Part shown: positions 1 to 11,100 of the stretch, one piece after another
How the letters are laid out: each line of letters opens with the position of its first letter
Position numbering within the stretch: position 1 is the first letter of the stretch
From: Obelidium mucronatum
Taxonomy: Eukaryota > Chytridiomycota > Chytridiomycetes > Chytridiales > Chytriomycetaceae
Reading direction: 5' to 3'
NCBI GenBank assembly: GCA_025765595.1
Contig: JAIVFH010000545.1
Span: 1-15,077, forward strand
DNA: 15,077 nucleotides
The notes under the pieces: model-generated
The model's input: the letters and a program-made list of their open reading frames with translations, nothing else
Database searches by the model: none
What the model was told of the DNA's origin: nothing
Made by a program: the position numbers and the translations under genes

Positions 1-58
1 CTTGCAGCGTTTTCTGCTCCAATCATGTTGTATCCACCCATCAACCACTACTGCCACT

Positions 59-78
59 CCCCCCCCCCCCCCCCCCCC
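59..78. repeat. Poly-C tract (20 nt)
   Basis: An unbroken run of 20 C (G on the other strand). It is the only long homopolymer in the window and sits in C-rich, low-complexity sequence. Its true length is prone to read error. Confidence 0.95.
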
Positions 79-1148
79 TCCATCAGGACTATGCAACAGC
101 CAGCAACGTCCTTCTCCAATTACCCTGTGTGTGGTGCTTTTCCCCAGCAACCCTACAGCCATCATACCCACCTGTCTTTTGCTCAAGGCATGGCTGTCCT
201 TCTGCACATACAAGCAAATGTCCCTGCTCCTTACGTCACTCACCTCACTCCTGCCATCCACCCTTTGTCTCCCAACTCGCCACAGCAAGAATCTGCTTTG
301 TAAAAAGGCCTGGCGATCTCTCCATCATTCCTTCTGGTTACCCACATGCTGTAATCACAGTCTCAACAACCAACGCAACATCCATCATGGGCAACGTGTC
401 ATCTTTCCAAATGACTACCGTACAATTGCGCCAGCAAGCACACCTGCCTCTGGGGGAACAAAAACGTTAAGTACCACTACTGCATGGTTTGGTTTGATTT
501 TCACTCTACCATCTTCAAGGGTACCAATGGCAGTTGTCAAACGTTGGAAGGGGACATAGAAGAGTATTGATACACAAGAAAAGGGGTCTTTAGCTAGAGA
601 AGCCTGAATTACACCTCGACAGTCAGGAAGTTGGTTAGATTGTTTTGGATTTCTTGAAACCATTTAAGGTAGTATGTTGTGTTTGTTGAGTTTAGCAGAG
701 TCTTTTGGTTGGCTGTACGTGGCAAGCATTTTAGTTGTAGTTGTGTAGGGGTTGGTTGGTGCTGATAACACTTGAAATTACTTGAAAGTTCTTATTTTAT
801 TGCACAACATAATAAACGTTAACGAACTGTAGCAGCTGCCAAAACCGTAGAGCAGACAAACACACTTCAGGCACTTGAGGCAACAGCCAATTGCACAGTA
901 AGAATCAAGCCGCAGCAGTCCCCAGCTGAAATTCATTAAACTGGGCGGTGACAGAAGCAAACCTGGTGCTTTCAGTATAGCTTGATGAGGCAGGAGTGGT
1001 GGAGTTGCGTATGCTGAGGGGAGGGAAGAAGCAATCCGAGCATGACTCCACAAGCCTGGCGTTGGGATAGGTTATGGTAAACGTGAGTTGAGTTGTTTTT
1101 CATCTATTTTCGAAAAAGCAAAGGAGGACCATAGCACAACACACCAAT

Positions 1149-1154
1149 AATAAA
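1149..1154 (+). promoter_or_regulatory. Plus-strand AATAAA
   Basis: An AATAAA hexamer on the opposite strand, with another at 811-816. Together with the minus-strand signals this would fit a convergent gene ending here, but I find no supported plus-strand exon, so it may be chance in AT-rich DNA. Confidence 0.2.
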
Positions 1155-1233
1155 CAGACCACCAATGCTGGTATTGTTTTATTTCATTTTGAAAATGGTG
1201 TAAATATGTAAATGGAAGAATAGTAGTCCTTGT

Positions 1234-1239
1234 TTTATT
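1234..1239 (-). promoter_or_regulatory. Probable polyadenylation signal AATAAA of the dynein gene
   Basis: On the minus strand AATAAA lies 33 nt after the stop codon. This implies a very short 3' UTR. A second AATAAA at 1183-1178 could serve as an alternative. Confidence 0.55.
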
Positions 1240-1272
1240 TCTGCCTGGAAAAACAAATATACAAAAGCAGCT

Positions 1273-2156
1273 TTAGCTGGTAGCACAAAGCAGTGCAACT
1301 CCTCTCAAAATCCAGTAGTCAGGACTTTGAACCGTTTTGAGCTCCACCATAAAGACATAATTTAAATCTGTTCGTCTTGGTCTTCTGTAAACTGGAGCAC
1401 AATACAATTTTGGGTCTCCTTCATCCTGGGTAAAGATAGCTGAGACATGGATAACAGGCATCAACTGGTACAAAATCTTTGGTTGAGATTCTGTTAATCT
1501 AATGTTTTTGCGGTCCCAGCCTGCCCCTTCAATGTACAGTCCATGTATGTAAACACCTTCAGCAGGGGGTGCAGTAATGTCTTCTTTCATTTGCTTCATT
1601 ACTTCGCAAGCCAATTTCACACCATCTAAAGCCCAGTTTTGGGCTTGATGCGCACGAGTAATCTCCTGTCGTACAGCTGTTAAAAATCCTTGTGCATTGA
1701 AGAACCCAGATAGCCAAAACACAAGTGGCCGGCCATCAAAACACCATGTCTGGAACTGTGCAATACGTTGGAGCATCTCAGAGTACCATAAACCAAGTGT
1801 GGCACTCTGCCATGAAATTTTTGTCCAAGTAGGAGGTACTCTTGCATCATACAAGGCATCCAATGCATCTTGCAGTTGGGCACTACAAATGATAGTTCCG
1901 TCAATTGCAAGTTTCAAGTCATTTAAGGTAGATCGCACAACACTGATGACAGCTTGCATACGGTCAATTTCCTGAGCAAGAAAGATTGAGAGTGGTTTAA
2001 GACTCCCTTGCTTTGCAATTGCTGCTTTAACTTTGTTTTTATCAAAGTCTTCTGGCAGCTTGCTCAAATAGTCGTTTGCCATTCTTTTGACTGTATCTTC
2101 TCGAGTTTCTCCTGATCCTGTGTTTGAATCCTTTGGTTGAATTGACATAATGGTAT
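1273..2156 (-). CDS. DNAH5: Exon 13: C-terminal domain and stop codon
   Basis: The exon encodes about 294 residues. Splicing gives [20 protein letters not shown]. The C-terminal domain over the AAA ring follows, with [107 protein letters not shown] and [10 protein letters not shown], then TAA at 1275-1273. The ATG at 2148 is internal and not a start, because the exon continues upstream to the acceptor at 2157-2158. Human proteins of the class end in a very similar GVALLC motif. Confidence 0.95.
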
Positions 2157-5100
2157 CTTAACAATTCAATTGAGTTAACTTGTAAGTTATTTTTGATGAA
2201 TTTTTTGAAGACTCACCAAGCATTCCTTGTGAAACTTTTGTTTGACATGAAATATCCGCATTAGGATGGAGACCAAATACATCTGGGGTGTCAACCAGAG
2301 GTAAAGATTCAATTGACGTTCGATATTCCTCCACAGTTTTGAGATGTGGAATTACGTATCCCTTGTAGAACATGAAGCTATCTGCAAACATATGGTCTCC
2401 AAACCACACTTTGCCATATGTTGTTAACAGGCGTCTATCACAAAATTGCATTAGTTCAAAAAACACTACTCTGAAGCAATATACTACCTATCATAATCAT
2501 CGGTGACACGGCCTCCATAATGAACTTCACAAAACATGTATCTGGCTGTGACCCATGATATACTAGCTTTGGGAGCCAATTCATCAACATGATTTTGAAC
2601 AAACTGAACGGAAGCGGCCAAGTCTGATTGATTGAATTCATACGGAATGTTCCATCCAAGGGGACCAAATTTACGACGCTCCTGAACAACAGAATGAAGA
2701 AATGCCAATCCATAGAGCAGTGGCTTGTACTGAGGGCGAGCACTCATATCCAACATATCCTGTGTTAACCACGCATACGTTCTCTTCAAACCTGCTTTTA
2801 CTCCTTGTGGGGGCTCATTGGTGAACTTAATGGACATTTGCAAGAATGTAATGGGAAACTTAGGGCTGATGTCAACTGTGATCCAGAGCCTGAATTTTTC
2901 ATGAACAGTTTCGGTTTCAGTGATCATGAGCAGTAATTCATCCATGAATGGGAGACCCAGGTGACAGTTTTGCAATAATGCCCAACCGCCACTCGTCATG
3001 AATGTTTGCAGAAGTTTTCTAGCATGCACTTCTTGTCCTTGGCCCATTGATATAGCCTTAATATCAGTCTTATACTTTTTGCAAAGATTTTCAATATCAG
3101 CAGAGGGATCTGAACCTTGGGATAACAAACAAATCATTGGTGTTCTGTTGTCAGACTCGCCCAACAAGGCATCTAAGTCCAAAATCTGAGATTCAGCAAA
3201 CCGCGCGCTCAACGAGCTGGCAATGTATTGCTTCGCCATCATGATGGTTCTGTCTAAACACCATGATCTAACAAGAAGCAATCTTCGAAAAGTGTCCAAC
3301 GAGTTATGATAGCCACTTGGCAGCATTTCATTTTCTGGGGCATCTTTTTCATACCAGGCCTTCCAAGCCTTCTCATTCTTTCCAACTTGGTTTAAGACAT
3401 CATTAAAACCTGGCATTTTGCTCAAAGCCACTAAGTTCAGCCATGTTATATCTGGGATCCAATTGAATGGTTTCTTCACAACAGCATTGATGTCAAGAGC
3501 AGCCCCTCCCTTGATCAAACACCGGAATTCATCATGCGTTAGTTTTCCCATAAAAATATCAATTTTTAGGGCCTGGAGTAGCACAAATAGAACCTTATGT
3601 ACTTCGTAGAGGCCTCGGGACATATAGGCAAATGATCTGAAAGTACAATATTCGATGATGTTTTGAATTCTCTTGCTCGGAATAGGAGATGGCGCCCCCT
3701 TTTCCATGCTTTCATCAAAGAGTCCCAAAAATTGCTTAAGAGACGTTTGATACATAACATTAACCATGCTCATTTCAGCAATTAAGAAATAGATGATACT
3801 TCCGCGGGAGGCAACAGGTCTATATTCCTCACGAGCAATAGAAATCTTCTTCTGGGTATCGGCTGCCACCACAAGTTTCTCATTAACTTCCTCTGCTGTG
3901 GTCTTTGTGACTGCCAAAACTTCAATTAACGATTCATCGTCTACCAAAGACCCTTTTGTTGAAGTGAGACGATGTAGTAAATTGTCTTCGAGTTGCTTCA
4001 TTTTCCTCTTGTTTGTGTTCACTTCTTCCATGAGTTTTGCCCGTTCGGTTTCCAACTCTTGCTTTTCGCGCATAATCACACGACCAAGTAGTTGCTCTTC
4101 TAAACCCTTGGAAGTTACAGTAAAGTCGATAATACTGGTTTTAGCATAGACTTCGGGGTTGTAGTTCGGGTTGGGAAGCTTTGTCGTGAAGAACAAGTAG
4201 AATCCTTCACAGAAATCGACTTCTTTGTCACCAAAAACCACTTTCCAGGCGCGCCCTGCTTTAATCAAATTTTTTTCCAAGATGTTATCAAGTGTGGGAT
4301 CCAATGCCTCTTCGACGTCCTCAATTAGTAGGGGGCGGCCTTGACTGACACAGTCCTCAACGTGTTGACGGAAGTATTTATTGGACAGAGTTGTGACTTG
4401 AAGCTTGTTGTTTGCTTCACGATTCTTGATCCATGCTTTTGCTTGAGTTTGAGGATCTATCAGCAGAGGATATCTGGTTCCCTTGGTTACAATGATACCA
4501 TTTTGAGTGGATAGTTCGTCGGTTGGAAGTCCCTGAATGTTCCACTCGCCAACAGTTGTGTTATCGACGAGCAAGCCTATTATGTCCAAGTCATCTGTGT
4601 GAGGGATTTTTCTTCGGCTCAGTTCTTTTTTCCATCCTTCTAGCATTTGACCTCTGAAAGTCTGGTTGTATGGGCCACTGTATGACAAAAAAGCGACAGC
4701 CAAGATGACGTCTCCCACCAAGCGTCCAATACGCTCAGCAAATTCTTTGCTTTGAATGGTCCATCGATCTTTTTCGCCTTTCAACCCAGAAATAAGAGCC
4801 GTAGCTGCAGTCATCTTTCGTTTGCAACCATCAGCATCCGCTTGAAGGGCTTGCTTTTGACCAATGGCAGCTCGATAATTCTCATTAAACACATCCAACT
4901 CAGCCTGCTTCTCGTCAAGCATGGCTTGGGCTTTGTTCAAATCATTCATCGCAATAGTCAGTTTGGCTTCTTGGACGATTAAATTCGCTTTCAGCGGTAT
5001 AACTTTCTTATTGATTGAAAAGTAAAACGGCCATTGCCCTGACCCATGAAGCAAGACCGGCAACATCAGCGGATACTTTTTTGGCGCCCTCCAAGTTAAA

Positions 5101-8100
5101 ATCCGGCATTTCAATGAGTGGTTCCAACAGCTCCACCGTTTCTTCGTTGATTTCATCTTTTCCAAAAGTTGTAAGTGAAACTAGGAAATCCGAAGCTGAC
5201 ATAAGTTTCAATGATTCAGACCAGGATGGCTTGCAGCATGGTTTATCTGGATCTTGAGTGACAGGGTCGACTTTTCTTTTTTGCAGAATCAACACACCGT
5301 CCATAATTCTCATGATAAGATGAGGAGGTTTCGCGAGCTTTCTCACAGTCGAAATATGAGATGCTTGAATGGAGTTCAATGCATTTGTAGCCTCCTCCAA
5401 TGCGGGCTTTGCCGCTTCAAGTTGAGATTCTGCGTATATTTTATCGGCCTTAATGACATTGGCTATTCCCTCCTGACTTTGTTTTGACCTTTAACACTGC
5501 ATCTTTAACCTTTTCGGCTGCGGCAGTCGATGTTGTGACTTCTGTTAACACTATATCTGCTGCTTTAGATGCAACCTGCCAAATCCTTTTCCTTGACAAC
5601 AAGCTGCTCTTGCAAAACTGCCACTGACTTCGATGCTTCAATCAATTTCGACAGACCCATATTCATTCTATCAGACGAGCCACCAACTTCCGCTCTTTTT
5701 TCAGTATAAAGAGACTTGTATGATCCCAAGAAGGACTAAGTATGACTTGGGGGTCACATGGGTTCTACGACGGAATTGAGAGAAGTAATTGTCACAAGCC
5801 TCAGTGACAAGATCGTGTACATAAGCCATGTGATAAACCACTTCCTTCTTCACAGTCTCTGTGCAAGCTATTTCCATTTCCCCCAAAAATTTTTCGGCCA
5901 CGGCCCGTAATGCCTCATTGGGCCAACGCGTGAACCAATCCATCGTGCAACCCGAAATTAAACCGGGAAATTTGAGTGATCGATTTCGGAATTTATCGCC
6001 AACTGTGTGGTTCAGTTTAGCCAAAAGTTTGTCAGTTCAAAAACTATAATACCTGGTGAGAAACAAAGAACAACATGCAGATTTGCTTTGACTCGGTCGA
6101 TAAAGAATTGCCACAAATTTTCGATAGAGTCCAAGACGGTGGGTCTCGCTTTCTTAAGGGCGGGGCGCAAATCGGATGCAATTGCAATGACTTCGTCTTT
6201 GGGGAACAAGTTGGTAACCTCACCGGAGGTCAAGATGTTGTTAATAAATCCAAGAAATCCTTCTTCCTTGATTTCGTTGTCAGTAAAGATGAAAGTCATA
6301 GATTTTCCAGCAGCGCCAGCTATTTTGAACATGAATTTCAAATCTTCCATTAAGTTCGAAGTACTGTAGTTTTTAGAAATAGCGATTTGGAAAACTTGAC
6401 TCTTAGCGATAAAAGCAGCCAGCTTTGTAAGTGATTGTTTTCCAGATCCTCCAACCCCTACTAAAAGCGCACTTCCCCGAGAGGTTCGAATAATGCGAGA
6501 AATACGAACGATATGCCTCATTGCGTCTTCGAATAAAACAAGATCCATTTTCGAACCTCTCACATTCTCATTGTATTGTTTCATGTAATCTGTCAGTCTT
6601 TCGCGTAAAACTTCAAAGCTGGGAACCTTTTCGTAAACCTTAATAGACTCCAAATCGATTTCAACTTCCGGGTCATCAATTTCAGGGGGCTCTCTTAAAA
6701 AGTCAACAAATAGACTTTTGGAAGCAACAATTGGACCATATTCTTCTCCAATCTCTTTTGCTGCAATATTTGATTGAGCTTTGTTGAACCAGTCGACGTC
6801 TTCAGATGTAATAAATCGATCCGGAATGACTCGAGAGCATTCATGCTCCCACAACATCATGAGCATCTTTGTGTTGCTGATTTCTTCGGCATGTGAGTTC
6901 AACATTCCCTCAATAATACGACTCAAGTCTCGCAGATTGAAAATATAGTGGAATTTCGCAGGAGTCGGTAGCATTTTCGTTTTTGTTTGTTGCCAAAGTC
7001 TTCGAGTGAGTCCCGGTAGCCTAGGCAGCCAAGGCTTGAACGTCCTCAGCAAAGTTCCGTGCTGCTGAAAAGTGACCTTCAAGCATAGTTCCGAAAATCA
7101 AGTCGACAGAAACATCAGAGGGTATAGTGCAGTTTAAAACGAGGAATTGTCTTTTGAGACGACTAGGAATATCGTTTCTTCCGCCTCCTGGGTGCATCAT
7201 AGCCGCTAAATATTGCAGATCAACAATGCCAGTCCAATCACCAGGTCTATCTAAACTATAGAACCCTTGCCATTCCACTAACTGCCGCACAATTTCACCT
7301 GTTACTTGATCACCCCATTCATTGATTTCGGGCATATTGACATCATCGATAAAGATTATCATTTTCTTTCCTGCAGGGGGGCCATACGTTGAGCCCATTC
7401 TCTTATCCAAATAGGACTCAATAGTGCGTTGAAAAATCATTGGCGTAGTCGCACTTGAAAAAGACATATTCTTATACAGATGCGTTTCGGCAGATAACTT
7501 GGCCAGGTATTTTCGAATTGTTACAGTTTTGGCTGTACCAGGTTCACCAATCAGCAGCACATGTTTTATCTGTTTTGTACAAGTTTCTATCAAAAACTCA
7601 CAGCGAACGTTATCGACAGTTGGAATAATGATGCTGGAAAATTCCGGTGTCATATCTTGTGGATAAGCCCAATTGGGTACTTTGTCTTTCCAATGTTGCC
7701 ATTGTCCTGCATCATTGACGAAAAACTCATAAACTGTATCTTGCGAAGATGGATCAATTGGTGGGTATTTTAAGTGGGGTGCCTATCGAGGAATAAGTAT
7801 TAATCGAGAACTCAGATAACAGAATTCCTTACATTTGCCATAACATGCTGTTGCAACTTCTTGCGCTCGTCCAATTCAAGTAGGGCACCCATTGACCAGA
7901 ATAGTGAGAATATATAGAGCCTTTCCAAATGATCGGGTGCGATTTGGGATTTGTTGGCTTCGACTTTAGGAATTAAGCCGGTCAGCAACATACAGGTGTT
8001 CGCCACATAAGCAACCTTGGCAATAATCATCTTAAAATGTGACTCAAGCCAGACAAAGTTATTTGCGTGAGCATAGCTACTGTTGAATAAGGGCTCAAGA

Positions 8101-11100
8101 ACTGCGACTTCTGCGGCTGGTCGCGACTTAAACCAGGACTGGAGCACAATGTCCCATGTGAGAGCCACAGTACCGATGTATATCATACCGCATCGAGATA
8201 CAGTTGCAGGCGATGCATTGCGTAACGAATGCACTTCGAAAGTCAACTTACACGCAGCCGACATTGGTATACGATCACCATTCGCCAAAGTAAGACATTT
8301 GTTGTCATCCAATACAGAGTTCAAGTTTTCAATCCAAACAGCATCGACGGGTCCGTCAAGAATAATCCAAATAACTTGACCTTTGTTCTTTAACGTTTTC
8401 CGCCACAAGCTTGAGAAAATTCCATCCGTCCAATCATTAGTAGTGACATCCAGTCGGCCGAACATTTGAAAATCAGTAATAGCCTTCGGATTCATTCGAA
8501 GCTCCTTGTGTGGATCGCCACAAACAGTCATAGCTTTGAGAAGTGCGCTGATGCACTTGGTTTTTCCAGTGCCAGTTGGACCAAGGCACATAATTCCGTG
8601 GCGGACTCTTTGAGTTTCATACAATTGAATGACTTTTAAAGTCCAAGGCGGGTGATTAATCAAGTTGACTTCTGCCAACTGTTGATCCACAGCGACTTCG
8701 ATATTTGGGTATGAGGCTGGTAAAAACAAAGTTAGTACAGCAAAACGATGAAGCTCGAGTAGGAATACCTTTCTTCACGACAACACCAGGGAATAAGTCA
8801 TTAACAAGAGAGAGAAAAAGAGCTTCATCTTCATCGACAAGTTTGGACAGGTTCATATCTCGCAACACTCTCATCAGAATCATATTTTCAGAATCTTCCG
8901 GATTGGCACGTTTAACAGATCCAGATGTTCTCAAAACAGAGAGAATATTTCTGAGACCGAAATCATAGTGGACTTGTTTGGACAGCTGTTGTTCGCAAAG
9001 CCCATATAATACGAAGAACTTCTTTGCTAACGGAATGTTGTCCTTGAAACCACAACCAGCGAGTTTGACCCGAATAATAATTTGACGATCAGGAACCATC
9101 ATCGCTACATATCTGAAATGAACCTTAAGGTTTTCTGGGAGTTCGACACTGATACAAAATGTTAAATGGGTAGCCGTTGCAACAAAATTTTACCGTCCAG
9201 CATAACCAGGATTCATAGTAATGAACATTCCGACTTCAGGATTCAAATCAACGCTGTCACCGTCTGTAAATATGAAGCTTGTTTTACGTTCCTTTCTCGC
9301 AGCCAATACACATCCAATCTGTTGAGCAGCTACAGACAACACAGGCAATTCTAAAAACTCGTATAAGTGGATCGATTTCAAATGAAGACGATTCTTACCA
9401 ATCCGATTGAATTCATCAAAGCACCCCCAGACACCTGCCTGGGCCAGCCCTTTGTAAATACGACCCAGGCCACGATAATCCATCTGATCAGAACAATTAA
9501 AAACAACTACCCATTTCGCTAAGTTTTTCCCTAAGTCCTTCGTAGACTCGGTTTTGCCAGTACCAGCCGGCCCTGAAAAGATGTTAAAACAAACGAAGCT
9601 TCAAATTATCCATTTACCTGCGGGTGAACCTCCCAAAGACATGCCCATTGCTTGCGCCAACGTAATGTAGACGCGATCAGTCAGAGGGGTTATAACCAGT
9701 CGATCCGTGCAACCCAAATACTCGCATTGATACTTGAAGTCAAAGTTTGTAATTGAGACTATACAGCAGTCCTTTGTCTCATGCCAATAAAATCGCGCCT
9801 GTTTCAGCCATTCAAAGTCTTCGGCAGACTTTACGTGTGTTTTGTGAAGCTTTTCAAACACATCCTTGTGGTGTACTTGGATGGTGATAAACGTCTCGTA
9901 CTTAACACGATCCATTTTAGTTAAATCCTTGGTGGTGTTTTCGATAAGTAAGTTAAGAATATCGGTGACTCTCTGGTTCGTCGCAGCCATTTTTTTCTTG
10001 TCTGTTTTGGAGTTGGTCAATGCCTCTTCACTCATGGCGGTCCACTGAATTTGCAGACAAAGTAAACCAATTTGAGCGGGGTACTCGTCCAAAAACTTTT
10101 GAAGTGGCATATCATTCATCCTTGCGGCGGCTTCCCGGATAATATCATTGATGGTTGTTTGAGTTGATGAAAGCAACGTTCCTAACCATGTCTCTACATT
10201 TCCTGCAGCTAACATTGGTTTCGTCAATGGAACGCGTTCCCCTTCAGCCGATTCGAGCGCAAGAATTTTGTCATATTCTTTATCATGGAATTGCACAGAG
10301 TTAACGTTGTCTGTGACAGACTTCAAGTGTGCTTGAATGGTGTGTGAGTCTGAGGCTTGACCCAAAATTTCCAAGAGAGCAGGATCAGAAACAAAGTAAA
10401 ATCGCGGAAAAACTGCACGTTTTGATTCAAGATATCCTGAAAGGGATTTTTGACAGAGTTCAAGCTGCTCAGATAGATGTGGCAACAAATTTGCAATTGT
10501 TTCATCTAACACACAGCATTGTATAACGTTTGGGTGCTCGTTGGCCAAGCCCATGATTTTGCACCAACTTTTATCAATATTACTGAAACGTTTGGCTTCT
10601 TTGGGCATTTGTTTTGCAATATCTCCTCCAACAAATACAGCTTCCAAATAAATCCATAGATTCTGGACTGCAAGCCAATTTTCTATAACTTCAGCAGCTG
10701 TTGATAAATTATGGACCCATGTCTGGATTTCAGCCTTGAAAGGAGCATTGTATCGATTAGACATTAGCGATCCAAGAGTCATTAGTGAGTCCTCCATCAG
10801 GGATATGATCTCGGAAGTAGAACTTGGTTTCAAAACTAAGTTACCACGAGTCTTAAATCCAGCAAGAGTGAATGCTTTGTCTTCCCAATCGGCGATTGTT
10901 TGCTTCAGTTTTACTTCAATATCAGCTTCTTTGACTGCCCCAGTACATATGTCTTCAACATCGTCTTTGCTCTCAACTAGAGGAGCGTCCAGGAGATTTC
11001 TCAAGTAAAACATTTCCGGATCCAAATTAAATGTCGTCTTTGAAACTCTTTGAATCGCATCCCAATGTCTAGGTTGCATGGCCTTGTTGCTCATCATTTC

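Larger units (their letters stand above)
1..1233. other. 3' flank of the dynein gene, no supported gene
   Basis: The first 560 bases are C-rich on the plus strand and read open for 185 codons (2-559), rich in proline, serine, threonine and histidine through the poly-C tract. This matches no family I know and may be compositional. The reverse strand has an 82-codon frame at 663-415 ending PPEAGVLAGAIVR, also unrecognised. A plus-strand stretch of about 36 codons ending TAA at 937-939 looks weakly coding. From 940 to 1233 I see only AT-rich spacer with polyadenylation-like hexamers. Confidence 0.5.

Noticed and set aside
778..1053. 91-codon minus-strand frame downstream of the dynein gene
   Set aside because: It is rich in Leu, Ser, Cys and Pro with no motif, overlaps AT-rich spacer and starts past the polyadenylation signals. 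Nothing supports it as coding.
2146..2148. ATG as the start of an independent 291-residue gene
   Set aside because: The exon continues upstream to a good acceptor and splices to DNAH5/8 sequence. The ATG encodes an internal methionine before SIQPKDS.
5020..7026. Euplotes-type frameshifting at the stop codons themselves
   Set aside because: Shifting at the downstream TAA or TGA gives poorer matches than shifting a few codons earlier (for example KEKDLQVAS and FSINKKV need the earlier shift). The sites lack the usual AAA-TAA context. Only 7021-7026 has the stop at the break.
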